Below are positions 12,137 through 23,695 of a stretch of DNA of 64,000 nt, one piece after another (the first letter of the stretch is position 1; every line of letters starts with the position of its first letter). Source of the stretch: Cryptomeria japonica (lineage: Eukaryota; Streptophyta; Pinopsida; Cupressales; Cupressaceae); assembly GCF_030272615.1 (NCBI RefSeq), contig NC_081406.1, positions 141,515,299 to 141,579,298 on the forward strand. The letters are read 5' to 3'. The position numbers and the translations under genes are program-made. The notes under the pieces were generated by a model. It was not told the origin of the DNA and ran no database searches. It saw only the letters and a list, made by a program, of their open reading frames with translations.

Positions 12137-12434
12137 CTTACATCTTGCATCAAAAAAGACTACCTACACACCCGCATCTATCAATTTACTTACATATAAT
12201 AAATTTCATTTTAAACCAGGGATATGCAACACACCGCTAATCATTTTTATTCTACCATCAGGAAATCTGATCCTAAATTTACCTCAACCAAAAATGTCTA
12301 AATGTGAATCATCACCCAAGTACACCTTGCCTCTATTAAATTCTTCATATTCAGAAAACCAATCTTTATTTGGACTTATTGCACTTCTCATTCTTCTTGC
12401 CTTTTTTGTTAGGTCTTCCACAAATAGTTAGGGA

Positions 12435-13022
12435 TTACTTTGAACTAATGGATACCTTCCTTTGAATCTCTTCACCAAAAAGGGCACCCACCACATATTT
12501 AGACTTCAAAACAATAAAATTACTACCAATATCCATAACAAGAGAATCCCACGAATCAGGCAAAGAACAAAGTAAGATCTGGCATTTCTCCTCTTCATCC
12601 ATTTTAACACCAATAGATACCAATTGAGCCACCAACGTATTAAATACTTCCAGGTGGTCTACAATTCATCCACCCTCTTCTATCTTCAAGGAATATAATT
12701 TCTTCCTCAAGAAAATTTGATTTAATAAAGATTTGGCTTGATACATCTCACCAAGCTTAGTCCATAAATTATTTGTAGTGTTTTATTTGTGGATATTGAT
12801 TAGAATAGAGTCTTCCAGCCATAATTTGATTAGACCCTTGGCTTTTTGGTCCATGACATCATACTAAGTAGCCGCAGTAGGATCTACAAGGCTTGAGACA
12901 TTCGCATCAACAACATCCCACAAATCTCAATCTATTAGCAGATTTTCCATCTTCAGCTTCTACATCTCAAAATTACTACCATTAAATTTCTCCACCTCTA
13001 TTCTCCCTAACGAACTTGCCAT
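12435..13022 (-). pseudogene. Element B Gag remnant
   Basis: Translation from the ATG at 13022 gives MASSLGRIEVEKFNGSNF, then pieces such as LWDVVDANVS, WTKLGEMYQAKSL and LVAQLVSIGVKMDEEEKC, the usual order of a copia UBN2-type Gag, which forms the particle shell. At least five in-frame stops interrupt it. Several are TAG or TAA where a glutamine would fit, consistent with C-to-T change. No zinc knuckle is recognisable between 12431 and 12140, where the frame is lost. Confidence 0.8.
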
Positions 13023-13131
13023 TTGAAAATTCCTACAATAAGATCAAAAAGTGTCTTCTACACAAGCTCCCACTCAAATTTAGATTAGTTCAAAAAACCC
13101 AACCCCCCACAACTGAAACCAAAGGTGATCA

Positions 13132-13144
13132 GGCTCTGATACCA
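13132..13144 (-). other. Primer-binding site of element B (initiator Met tRNA)
   Basis: The minus strand reads TGGTATCAGAGCC two bases inside the 5' LTR that starts at 13147. Confidence 0.9.
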
Positions 13145-13146
13145 CT

Positions 13147-14034
13147 TGTAAGGAAGTTCAGTGGTGGAACAACTTTCTACACTAACCTTGAGATGAGGAT
13201 AATGCAAAAAAAATTACAAATCATTACAGTAGTTACAAAAACTTAACAGAAATAAACAAAATATCTTGCATACCACAATACAACAACATAGCAAATTATG
13301 TGGAGAAAACCCTTTCAGGAGAAAAACCCCACACTCCAAAAGCACCTCAATATATTATTCAGCAATCAATAAAATATTACAATATACTTTAAGAGCAAGC
13401 TCTTCGTGGGAGTACCAATAATCAAAGACTTGGAGGTAACTCAGCCACCATAAGACTCTTACACACAACCTTTATCTCACGCACCTCATACATAGGAGAT
13501 ACAATCATGGGCTAAAACATCATGGGCTAAAACCACCAAATAAAGTAGAGTCGGCCTTATCTCCCTTATAGATGCCCTATGACATCTTAAAACACACATC
13601 AACACGTGGCCCTCCCCTTTACAACTTATTTATGTGTCCAATACATTTTATTTTTCCTATTTCAGGAGTACAAACTTTCGGAGGCCATAACTTGAGAACC
13701 ATGTGTCCTATTAATGTATCGTTTGAAGCATCGGAAATATCATGAAGTGTTATTGCCTCATAAGCTGCTATGTCGCTTACACCCACTTTTCAGGGGGTTT
13801 CAGGGCCTCAAAAGTCCTCAAAATTAAACTTAAACCTTTCATTTCACCCTTCCAAAATGGAAACTTTAATATCTTCAAAACTAGTTGTGATCTTATGACT
13901 TAACTTTACCGGAATGCTTATCTAACCAACTAGAAGCTTTGGGAAGAATTTTGCACCATTTAATGCCCAAATGAAAACTTATAATAAATAGTAACCTCAT
14001 GTAAATGCAAGTTTAAGACACCATTTGCCCAACA
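13147..14034 (-). repeat. 5' LTR of element B
   Basis: It starts TGTAAGGAAG and ends CCCAACA (888 bp). Its last 407 bp match 1-404. The join to the primer site fixes the right boundary of the internal region. Confidence 0.88.
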
Positions 14035-15229
14035 ATCTAGACATTTAATTAGCATTTTATTTTATGCATGTTTTATGAGCCCGTGTTAGATTTTTATAAT
14101 TAATTTTTTGTAGAATATTTGATGTTTAAAAAAAATTAGTAATTATTTTAGATGAGAAATCTTTATATAATTATATTCTAGAATTTAGGATTGAATTGAA
14201 ATACAAATTTATTAAAGTTTAGGTATGTTTTACATTAAATTTAAGTTAAATTAAAGTATAAAGTTAGTGTGTTCATGTTTATGTTTTCATTAAATTCTAG
14301 TTAGTGTGTTCATGTACATGTTTTTATTTAAGTATTAAAGTTAGTGTGTTCATTTAAGTATTTAGGTTAGTGTGTCGATTTAAGTATCAAATTTTAGTGT
14401 GTTCATTTAAGTATTAAAGTTAGTGTTTTCTTTTAAGTATTTAAGTTAGTGTGTTCATTTAAGTATTAAATTTAGTCTTCTTAGTGTGTTCATTGGAATT
14501 GGAATATACAATTATATTCTAAAAATTTTATTGGAATTGAATTTAAGTTATTGTGTTTTATGTATGTTTTACATAAAATTTCAAACAGTGTGTACATGTA
14601 TTAAAGTATTAAAGTAATTAAATCAAAAGACACTAGTTAAAGTATTATAACTTAGCATATAGTAAAATTATAGTATTAAAAGACTTAATAAAATTATATA
14701 GTAGTAATAAATTTAAAAGGCATTTTAGTATTAAAAAATTTAATATTTAAATTATATAGTAGCATATTACATAGCATAAGATATTAAAAGACATTCATTT
14801 AAGTATTAAAGTAATTGTCTTGAAAGCAATCATAGAATAATCATCCACATCTATAAGGATTACTTTAAAAAAAAATATTCAAACAAGATGCATAAGTCAA
14901 ATTTAATAATCCAAACAAACATGTAATATGAAAAAGAGCATGAAGTTAAATTTAGTTCACAAGCATGAAGGAAAGGATTTTTTCAAATAACCATACATTC
15001 AAACCATCAATGTAATGTTTTCAATGAGCTAATAAACATCACATTTAGCACATGACAAATTATACATCTAATGTCAAATTATAATTCACAACATAATATG
15101 GAAAAGAGCATTCGGTTAAATTCAAATAACTTAATCATCCATACAAAATATATATGTATCATGGTCCAAAAAAATAACTCGTATGTACATGTGTATATAT
15201 ATGTATCATGGTCCAAAATAATATGATTC
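14035..15229. other. AT-rich stretch without genes
   Basis: I see no coding sequence, RNA gene or element boundary apart from the degenerate tandem repeat at 14261-14496. Base composition is strongly A/T. Confidence 0.6.
14261..14496. repeat. Degenerate tandem repeat, about 30-35 bp unit
   Basis: At least seven copies of a unit like TTAGTGTGTTCATTTAAGTA follow one another with variable spacing and substitutions, for example near 14264, 14300, 14342, 14394 and 14448. Confidence 0.75.
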
Positions 15230-18106
15230 GAATTCTACTAATAACTTGAGTGATCTCATGGTACATATAATTTGGATCCTCTCTATCTTTAATTATCTCT
15301 AAAATCCGTTCATGATCTTCAATAGGCAACTTTCACTTTTGGGGGTCACACCCTCTTTTTGGTGAAGTTTTGAAATGCAATCTTGTCATTATAACTAAGT
15401 TACTGTAATTCAAATAAATTTGGCTTGGCAGGCAATCAATAAATGTAATGTCATTATTATCTATCTTGGTTTGTTGATAATAGGTACCTTCAACAATGAC
15501 TGATCTACTGGTATATTGTTGCCCATCATCATCTTCCACTTATTCTAACAATTTGTATTTTGGTTTCGTGCATCTTAGTAGATAATAGTCAACACCTTCT
15601 ATATTGTGAGGATCTGCAACCATTACAAAAATATCACCTGTAAACCACAAATTACAAACGATTTTATAAATGTAATGCTACACGTGTACAATTCAAATTT
15701 AATTTAAATTTAAACAAACAACATGAAATTAAAAAGGGATTTTTAAACAAAATGCAAAAGTACCTATAACAACTAAAACAAAAACACGTTTGTAATCAGT
15801 TGAATAGAGAGGATCATGAATATCTACAATGTCACTATCTTCATAAGCAGGCATTGCAACTAATTGTTTCATTTCCCATTGTAAAATATATCCAACTCTA
15901 ATGTTCTAACATTGTAGAATAATTATGTTTTTTTCAATGCAATCAACACAAAAACATGATTTTTCTCTTAATTGAATAACAACAGAACACAAAAACATGA
16001 TTTTTCTCTTACTTGAATAACGAGAGGTTTTCTAAGTCCTGTAGTAATGACTTGAAGCAAACTTCTAATACCATTAATTTTATAGACAATTATAAGGATA
16101 AGATTGTTCAATATCTTTAACTTCCCAAAAATAATGTTTGTTGTATGTTATGTCACGAGTACAAAATGGATGTTTTCACCATTCAACTATTTCATTTGAA
16201 TTTTGTATGGTGTTACCAACAAGAACTCATTTTAAAAATTTAGTGGACCCATAAGATACATACTTGTAAATTGAGATTTCTAAAATGAAGTACACATATA
16301 TATGTTGAACATGTACCTACGAGTTCATGTTGGTGAAGTGCACACTTCGCACACGCTCCTACTTCATCATGTTCTCCTTTTCTATTCCCACTCTCAAAAG
16401 CGCTCCACAAAAACTTAATGTTACATTTAGCATATTAGTGTGATAACCAACTAATGCTTTTGAAAACTTAATTGTCTTGTGAAGTTACAATCAAATCCAA
16501 AAATAATTAAGGTACATATATTAGTTTTAAAAAATTAAAACTAGTTAAAAGAGTATGGAAATTGAAAAAATTTGTACGCTTACCTGCACATCCATCAAAC
16601 CAAATCCAATGTTGTGAAGCATATATCCCATTTGTATAATATTTCAAAAAAAAATCCAAAACAATGGACTACATAGATCCTATCATGACCAATATCATCA
16701 TGGATATAAAAATGAACCTCCTTGATGATAATGCATTCATCTTCACCACTTTCTACATCATCCACATGAAACTCTGCATGTCTATACAAATCATATAGAA
16801 AGATTGCAACCTACTAAAAATTATAATATTGACTTTGAATCTCTATGTGAGGACTTAATGTATATTTCTCAGAGAAATCTAAAATTGAAAGAATACAGCC
16901 TATAGGAAAGCAATTTTTTGAGTCACAAAACTATTTAGCTTGCCCTCTTGCACCATGACAATATTGGATATGTGGATATATGATATTTTGAATCTATGCA
17001 TAAACTCATTGTAAGGAAATTCACTCTCTTTCAACATAATTTTTTGGGATTTAGCTCCTGACTTTTTTTGGTATTTCTCAAATTCAAATTTCTTCCACAT
17101 AACTTGCATTGAAAGATCAATATTCTCAATTTGTAGAAATTTCTTCAAATCTCCACAATCATTGCATGTATTTTTTATACATTGTATATTGAATTGATCT
17201 GAATCTTCTAATCTTTCAAATAAAATAGACTTCACAAATTGTGTTGTACTTCCAGAGACTAATACATTTGGATTAGTTAATGACATGGCCTTTTTATAAG
17301 ATTACAGGTGTAGATGAAATTCAACATGATTTTGACAACAACAAGTTTCATGTACCTTATTTATACATACAAAACATGGTCATAATCCCTCAAACATTCT
17401 TTTACAAATCATCACATCTGAAAAATCTTGTTTGAATGCTTCAAAAAGTTTACTTTGTGTTGTGTCTATAAAATGTTTTGGATGTGAAATTTTTGCACCA
17501 TCTTCATCCCTCATTTGTATAGTGTCTCTTCTACTGAAAGAAACACGAGAGTGGTTGGTCCAATATTTAATAACCTATTTTTTTATATCTTCAAAAAATT
17601 TGTCTTTTCAAGGAACCCTACAAATATCTACCCAATTCTTTTCAATATTTTCATCCAACCTATTTCTCTTCCTAATGTATATTTAGACCATTCTTTTAGA
17701 TACATTTAGTAATCGAGCAATTGCTTGAACTTGTCTTCTATGTGATAATTTATCACTAGAAATCATAGTCATAAATTCTTTACAAGTAGCACTTAAATCA
17801 TAAACCTCGACTTATGCTCTCAATACATTTCAATGCTTCTTGCAAATTTTCAATTATTGTTTTATTTACCAATCTATACGATGAGTTTTTCTTGTTATCA
17901 GTGACACCTACAACTCCCAAATAGGGGTCATTTTTTTTCTCCTAAATAACTTTGCACAAAAGTGTGGTCTTCCAATTAGAGATTTCTCTTGAAAATATTC
18001 ATCCAATTTTTTTGCAGTGTAATTTTAATGTGCTTTCAAGTATTATGTCTTCAGTTGAAATCTCATTGAAAAGAGAATCTTCATCCATCTCCATCAAATT
18101 TTTCAT
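15230..18106 (-). pseudogene. Decayed multi-exon DDE-transposase-like gene
   Basis: Minus-strand pieces in collinear order: a possible start at 18106 (MKNLMEMDEDSLFNE); FQEKSLIGRPHFCAKLF; an N-terminal helix-rich region LLNVSKRMV and YWTNHSRVSFSRRDTI; the CCC-rich segment KVHETCCCQNHVEFHL (near 17340); CNDCGDLKKFL; ILSILDFSEKYTLSP (near 16870); EVHFYIHDDIGHD (near 16690); ASQHWIWFDGCAG, followed at once by a GTAAGC donor (near 16583); FESGNRKGEHDEVGACAKCAL (near 16370; 21 residues split here as FESGNRKGEHDE plus VGACAKCAL); HYFWEVKDI (near 16130); and GVDYYLLRCTKPKYKLLE (near 15600). The spaced acidic residues and the HWIWxDGCA and GKGEHDG signatures recall, from memory, a transposase-derived family found in plants and animals. 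Two adjacent TAGs after QSQYYNF, other stops and frame shifts make this copy dead. Exon limits are approximate. Confidence 0.62.
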
Positions 18107-19368
18107 ACTATAGAAAAAAAATTGGATTGACTATGACCAATTTCTTGTCATTCTTGAACTGTAATAACATTATCATGAATCCAGGTTGTTCTTAAGTGGG
18201 TGTTGTATCTCTTTTTCTCTCTCTTTTATTCAATCATAGTTTTGTAATCTAGTCTTTTTATTCCCCATTGGATAAATTGTTCGTGTTTTTATTCAAATCT
18301 GCAGACACGTATACACGTGAACATGCATATGTCAAGTTAATTGGATGCAATTTTAAATATGAAAAGTTATTTTACATTGAGTCCACACAAAATGATTTTA
18401 AATTAAAAACTGTGATTTTGAACTTGATGATCCAGACTATTTATTAACTGATAATGAATGGTCCACTTAACTGATAATGAGTGGTCCACATGAATACTTG
18501 TACATAAATGGGGCTCTATATTATTAAAGTAAATACATACATAATTCATTTCCAAAATAAGTTTTTAGGAGAGTTTGGATAAGTAGTTTGAGAACCATGG
18601 TTTGTTGGTAATGTAAAATGAGCTTGTACTAGCAACTAGCCTTTGTAATCAATTCAAATTTTGTGTAAATATTTCAACCATATTTTTTTGTTGGTCACGT
18701 CATGTTACACAAAACAAAATGGTTGATATTGTATACCATGAAAATGGAATTTTAAACTATTGTAAACCCAACAAAGATCCAACCACATTAAACCCTAGTT
18801 CTATAATTAAGATCCACCATACACCAATGAAGAACCTAAAACATGCCAAATATCAAAAACATGAAAGATTATACCATTCACATGCTTAGTAGGGTTTGAT
18901 CTTCAATGTTTCCTATCTCCATTGATCTTGCTTGATATAGTTGTCCTCTGATTTTGTATTGTGCACAAGATCTCAACAAAGAACGGATTATGGTTGTGTG
19001 GATTCTTGATTGCTTGATCGTTTGAAAGATTGATTGATCACATTGGTTAGATTGGGGTTATGAAAGGATGAAGGAATCCTCTCATATAGAAGACACCTTA
19101 GAAAATGGAAGGATAGGATTAAGAGGTGAAAGGATAAATGGTCGGCTCATATTAGAGGGTAGGTATAGGAAATAAAGAAATATGAAGGGGGTGGTTAAAG
19201 GCAAATTACGGGATGAATGACAAGTATCATGGAGGGAAAAATATAATGAATTAATTAAATAAATAAATATCTATTTAATTAATAGAAATGGGACCAATTA
19301 AATAAATAAAATGTTTATTTAATTTATGGAAAGGATAATTTAAATAAATAAAAATATTTATTTAAATG
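18107..19368. other. Gene-free flank left of element D
   Basis: No coding or RNA gene is visible. It contains a 23-bp tandem duplication at 18444-18489 and, at 19237-19362, three A/T-only palindromic tracts built from AATTAAATAAATAAATAT-like units. Two similar tracts appear just right of element D (31738-31830), so D probably landed inside this repetitive, non-coding segment. Confidence 0.55.
18444..18489. repeat. Tandem duplication, 2 x 23 bp
   Basis: TTAACTGATAATGAATGGTC with its CAC end at 18444-18466 is repeated directly at 18467-18489 with a single A/G difference. Confidence 0.85.
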
Positions 19369-22300
19369 TGTAATGCCCCGCCAGGAAACCCCGAAGGGAT
19401 AAGCCAAAAAAACAAGAATAGAGTGCAATAATTTTTTTTTTAAAAGTTACACCACATTAAGATACAACAAGATATCAAAGATTCAGATTACATAGCGGAA
19501 GACATCAACTAACACCTAAAGAGTTTCCCAATGAGATTACTTAAATTTCACAATTCACTTAACTCACACAATTAATCCAATAAGCGGATTATCTTAATAA
19601 CGAGATAATTCTTAATCAGGATAATTTCTTTCAAAAGATGGAAATATAAATCACAAGCAATGACTCAACCATTGAGATCTATCCTTAATCTTCATTCAAT
19701 CTTTTCATAAAAAAACAAGCCACACATCTAATCTTCTAACACACTAGAATTCCATCATAAACATAAGAGATCTTTCAAGCATACTTAATTTCCTTAACAA
19801 CAACTAAATATATTCCATTACTCTAAGTTACATTATTTCATATTCCAATTTATTGCATTATAAAAGACGATTACATACATGCATCTACGATAAATCTCAT
19901 CTAAACCACTTAAGCATTCGATCAACATGGCATTCAAGAAAGGACTGCATATAAGCATTTAAAGTTAATTCCATTATCCACTTATCCATTCTAACATAAG
20001 CTAATCATACAAGATAAAGCTGATTAAAGGAAACATAAGAGAATAACATCACATAACACCATAATGATCTGGAGTTCACCCCTAAAGGGCTACATCTCCG
20101 GGTCTACTCAACTGCAAGACCCCTCTGATAATTAATAAAGTTAAGAATACAAGAGGTTACACCATTACAATCCGACCATCAAGGTGAAACATAAACAATA
20201 TACAAGCGACCACATCGGTCAATAAAAACATAAACGATCCCTGAAAAGAACAGGATCCAGTTGAACATAATCAAGCTAATACAAAGGTCCAGGAGAGCAT
20301 CCATAAAACTGAGTCATCACCACCCAAGGTTTAACATGAAGTCGGTACTCACAAGGGCAGAGACAAAAGGATGACCCACAGAGGTACTCCTAACAGGACA
20401 AAATGACAACACACTAGCGAACGTAGGGACAAGTGTCATCACACAACCTGGTATGGTTACCATGGCAAGTCTTCATAGGTCCCGGCCCCATACACTGGGT
20501 TACCCTGGCAACCTAATCCGAGCTTCCGGCCCATCCAAGCCTCATGTGGACCCACACATCCTCTCGTGAAGACAAGGATGGTGGTTTGCCATTTCAGGCC
20601 TTCTCACAGCATGTCGAATCTATGATAGCACTCGTCCCATGTGTGAGGCACAATTATCTTACTTAGAGATTACATTCTAATCTACTGTTAGGTTATCACT
20701 TATTAGACTCACTTTCGATGGGTTACCTAGCAGCCACTTTGGGCGCGGCCCCCAATCGAAAGCCACTTTCCCATACGACACTAGACTAAACTCCGACGAA
20801 CTCAAAACCAGGGAATAGGCATGGTCAGACGAACGGAGTTCAAGAAGAGAGGACAACCATTTGGTCAAACACGACTCAAATATGAACACTTACTGACGGT
20901 ACTCTAACTAGAGACCCGACCAACAATGGTCAACCACAATTCAACATTTGACTCACACATAGAGGATATGACCAAATACGACACTACCACAAAACAACAG
21001 TCAACTCGGAACCGAGGACTGAAACAGGTACCCCGAATCATTCCATACGACAGGGTCCTATCAAAACAAGCACGACTTGCCATTTCATAATTAAAAGCGA
21101 ATACAGAAATTAAACTCACAAAGGCAATAAACAGAAAAGACAATATTTTCTCAAATTGATTTAAGCATAACAGTTGATCCAATTCTCTGATTGATCTAAG
21201 TTTTCAAGATGCATTGACGGGAGATCACCGTTACCAGGTGAGTACAATACCACAATTTACAATAGTACCATAGACTATTTCTCAAACAAGGGAAAATATA
21301 ATTTAACCATTCATTTAACTAAATGAGAATATCAGTACTAAACAATTTCCCAAATGATACTAAATTAAGTTCCCAAAAGCACATCGTTTAAATTCAAATA
21401 TCCAAGGATAAATATTTCACTTACTTCTCAATTACTCAAATGATATGTTCTGGAATAATATCTAACATCACCAATTAGTAATTATGTCATATTTCAACAG
21501 TTTTCCAATAACATAAAATTCTATTTTGTTTTAACAATACTTCCTCCATTAGCCAAATACTCTAATCAGCTAGAAGGTAAGATATAAATTTATTAATCCA
21601 AGATTGGTCCAAAATATGACCAATTATTATTCGATGATGAAATTATCAATTTCAAAACTTAATTAGAAAAAGTGCATAAGTCATAAAATGAAATTGAATA
21701 ATAATTAACTTATAAATTCCATTATAAAATTAATTAATATCCAAGTAACATTAATCATGATGATGCAACCTTAATCATAATTACAATTCTGATTACAACT
21801 TAACATTAAAATAACTTACATTAAAATAATATTAAATATTATATGCATTTTTTTTTTATACTAAAAAAAATACATAAAAAAAAACATCTTAAAAACTAAT
21901 TTAAAAAAAAAACATTTTAAAAAGGGCGAAGGCGGGGCCCACCTCCCAACGGGGACGGTTGGGCGCCCAAACCCTAGCCGAGGGCAATTTCCGCGCGGGC
22001 GGTGCCACTGCGGTGCCCGCAGGTTCCGCGGCCCCTGCGGCCACCACAGTGTGTCGCGGCCACATGCGGACTGCGAGCAAGAGGAAGGGGGACAAGTAGG
22101 GGAGGGGAGGAGGAGTGGGTGGAGCTCCGCTCCCCGCCCTCCAACCCCAAACCAAGGGTCTCGTTAAGAATAAACAACACACAGATCAGTATAAAAATAA
22201 ATGTTTTCTTTTTCTTTTTAAACACAGTTCGTTTCTTTTCCATAAAAACGGGATAACAAAAGAAAACTTTCGAAGTTTAATATTTCGATTTAATCATGCA

Positions 22301-23681
22301 AGAGATCCATTTTCTATAATGAAATCTGGGTTTTTGATCACTTCTTTTCTACACAGCAAAACCCCATTAAAAAAATAAAGAAAACACAACCTCATTAGAG
22401 ACTTATAATACAATCTTTTCCAATCTCAAGCCATTTTCAACAAGACCCATATTGAGCCAACAGGAGCCATTTAACACAAAGATACAACCATATAATCTTC
22501 TTGAAGAACACAAGCTAAAAGCATGGATCTAAACCCACAATTCCAAATTTAAATCTGATAACAATTAAAAGATTGGAATTTGACAACAATCAATTTCATT
22601 CACCCCACATACCATTTCCATAACAATAAGGAAGAACAGTTAAGGTAAATCCTACCTTCATACGCATTCCTGGAATAGCTGAAGGAGAGCCCAATCCTGC
22701 CAGATCCAGCATAACTCCCTCCTCTCCAAAAACCCCCAAATTTCATCCCAAAATCTCTTTCCATCCAAAAATTTTCCAAAAATATCCATCCTCCAAAATT
22801 TCCCCAAATTTTAGGTTATATGGAAGAGTTGACCAAAAATTCCATTTTTTTGGAATTAAAATTTTTATTTAAAAATAATTCTCCAAATTAATTCTTTTCT
22901 ATCTATATCAACAATTTAAACTGTTTTTCAATTTCCAAATTGATTTCCTCATTTAATTAAATTTAACCTTTCTAATTTAAAAAGGCCAACAGAATACAAT
23001 TAAATCTATAGCCATTTAAATACAAAACTTTCTTTTCAACAGCATATCCAAAATGCATTTAATATTCAAAATCAGTCATTTAATCGAACTTACTCCCAAT
23101 TTAAAACGAGCAATCCAATATCAACGAAAATCGCATAATGAAATCCCAATTAATTTAGTCCATTAAACTCTAATGCACAAATACATATTTAATCAAAATA
23201 ATTACTACGGACTAATTAATCAATTTAACCATTCACACCACGAACGCAAATCGAGAAGGTCAACCAAACAGACGACTCGCAAATCCAAACAAAGAAAGGA
23301 ACACCGATGACGACTGACGATGCTCACTTGAGCACAACTATGGTCAACTAGGGTCTTACGACCACCTAATCCAACTCTAAGGATAAAAGAGGTACACTCA
23401 AACCTGCAATTCTAGGTGAAGACGAACCTCGCACTCAAGCGGCATTGTACCTGAAATTTCCTGCAACCAAAGCCATACATGCATACATATAGAAACTTAA
23501 TGAAAGCGTTAGCCCGATATTAATACCATGAAATAGGAACACCGAATAACTTGCATACAACTAGTGTGAAAACCACATCAACAGCTATGCGTTAAATCAA
23601 ACATCTGACTGTAACATTAAATTACGATAACTAACCAAGATTAAACCAAGATTAGAGATTGATTAGGGTAGGGGTACTACA
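19369..23681 (-). repeat. 3' LTR of element D (4313 bp)
   Basis: It starts TGTAATGCCCCGCC and ends GGGGTACTACA. It is non-coding throughout; the ORFs inside are short, and the GC-rich ones are low complexity. It matches 27387-31701 almost base for base. Confidence 0.95.
21924..22141. other. GC- and CpG-rich block inside D 3' LTR
   Basis: About 220 bp of very GC-rich sequence (AAGGGCGAAGGCGGGGCCCA onward, with AAACCCTAGCC) in an otherwise AT-rich LTR. It aligns with 29943-30161. The copies differ far more here than elsewhere, mostly CG to TG or CA changes, with this left copy usually the changed one. It could be the promoter/leader part of the LTR; translation gives only proline- and alanine-rich frames. 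Confidence 0.75.
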
Positions 23682-23695
23682 TTCTCCCCCCCTAG
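23682..23695 (-). other. Polypurine tract of element D
   Basis: On the minus strand TAGGGGGGGAGAA directly precedes the LTR start TGTAGTACC, as expected for plus-strand priming. Confidence 0.85.

Larger units (their letters stand above)
1..14034 (-). mobile_element. Ty1/copia retrotransposon B (outer, partial, interrupted by A)
   Basis: Positions 1-404 and 13628-14034 are two copies of the same LTR end, sharing the segment with GGAGGCCATAACTTGAGAAC. Between them lie minus-strand copia pol remnants and, beside the right LTR, a minus-strand initiator-Met primer site (13132-13144). The element therefore runs right to left, with its 3' LTR at the window's left edge. Element A (561-9324) sits inside its RNase H region: the B reading frame stops at 9325 and resumes at 560 with matching sequence (KVE, then TWMNIVDALTK). 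The outer end of the left LTR is outside the window, so B's own target duplication cannot be checked. B is the oldest layer of this nest and is heavily broken. Confidence 0.9.

Noticed and set aside
11865-12431. 188-codon plus-strand ORF opposite B integrase
   Set aside because: It is a shadow of the antisense copia coding sequence; the minus strand carries the recognisable motif WHQRLGH.
14261-14496. CRISPR-like array
   Set aside because: The repeats are degenerate and contiguous, without unique spacers, and the DNA is plant nuclear.
20677-21182. Two minus-strand ORFs (70 and 92 codons) repeated at 28697-29202
   Set aside because: They are duplicated only because they lie in the D LTRs. 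They have no recognisable domain and are not supported as genes.
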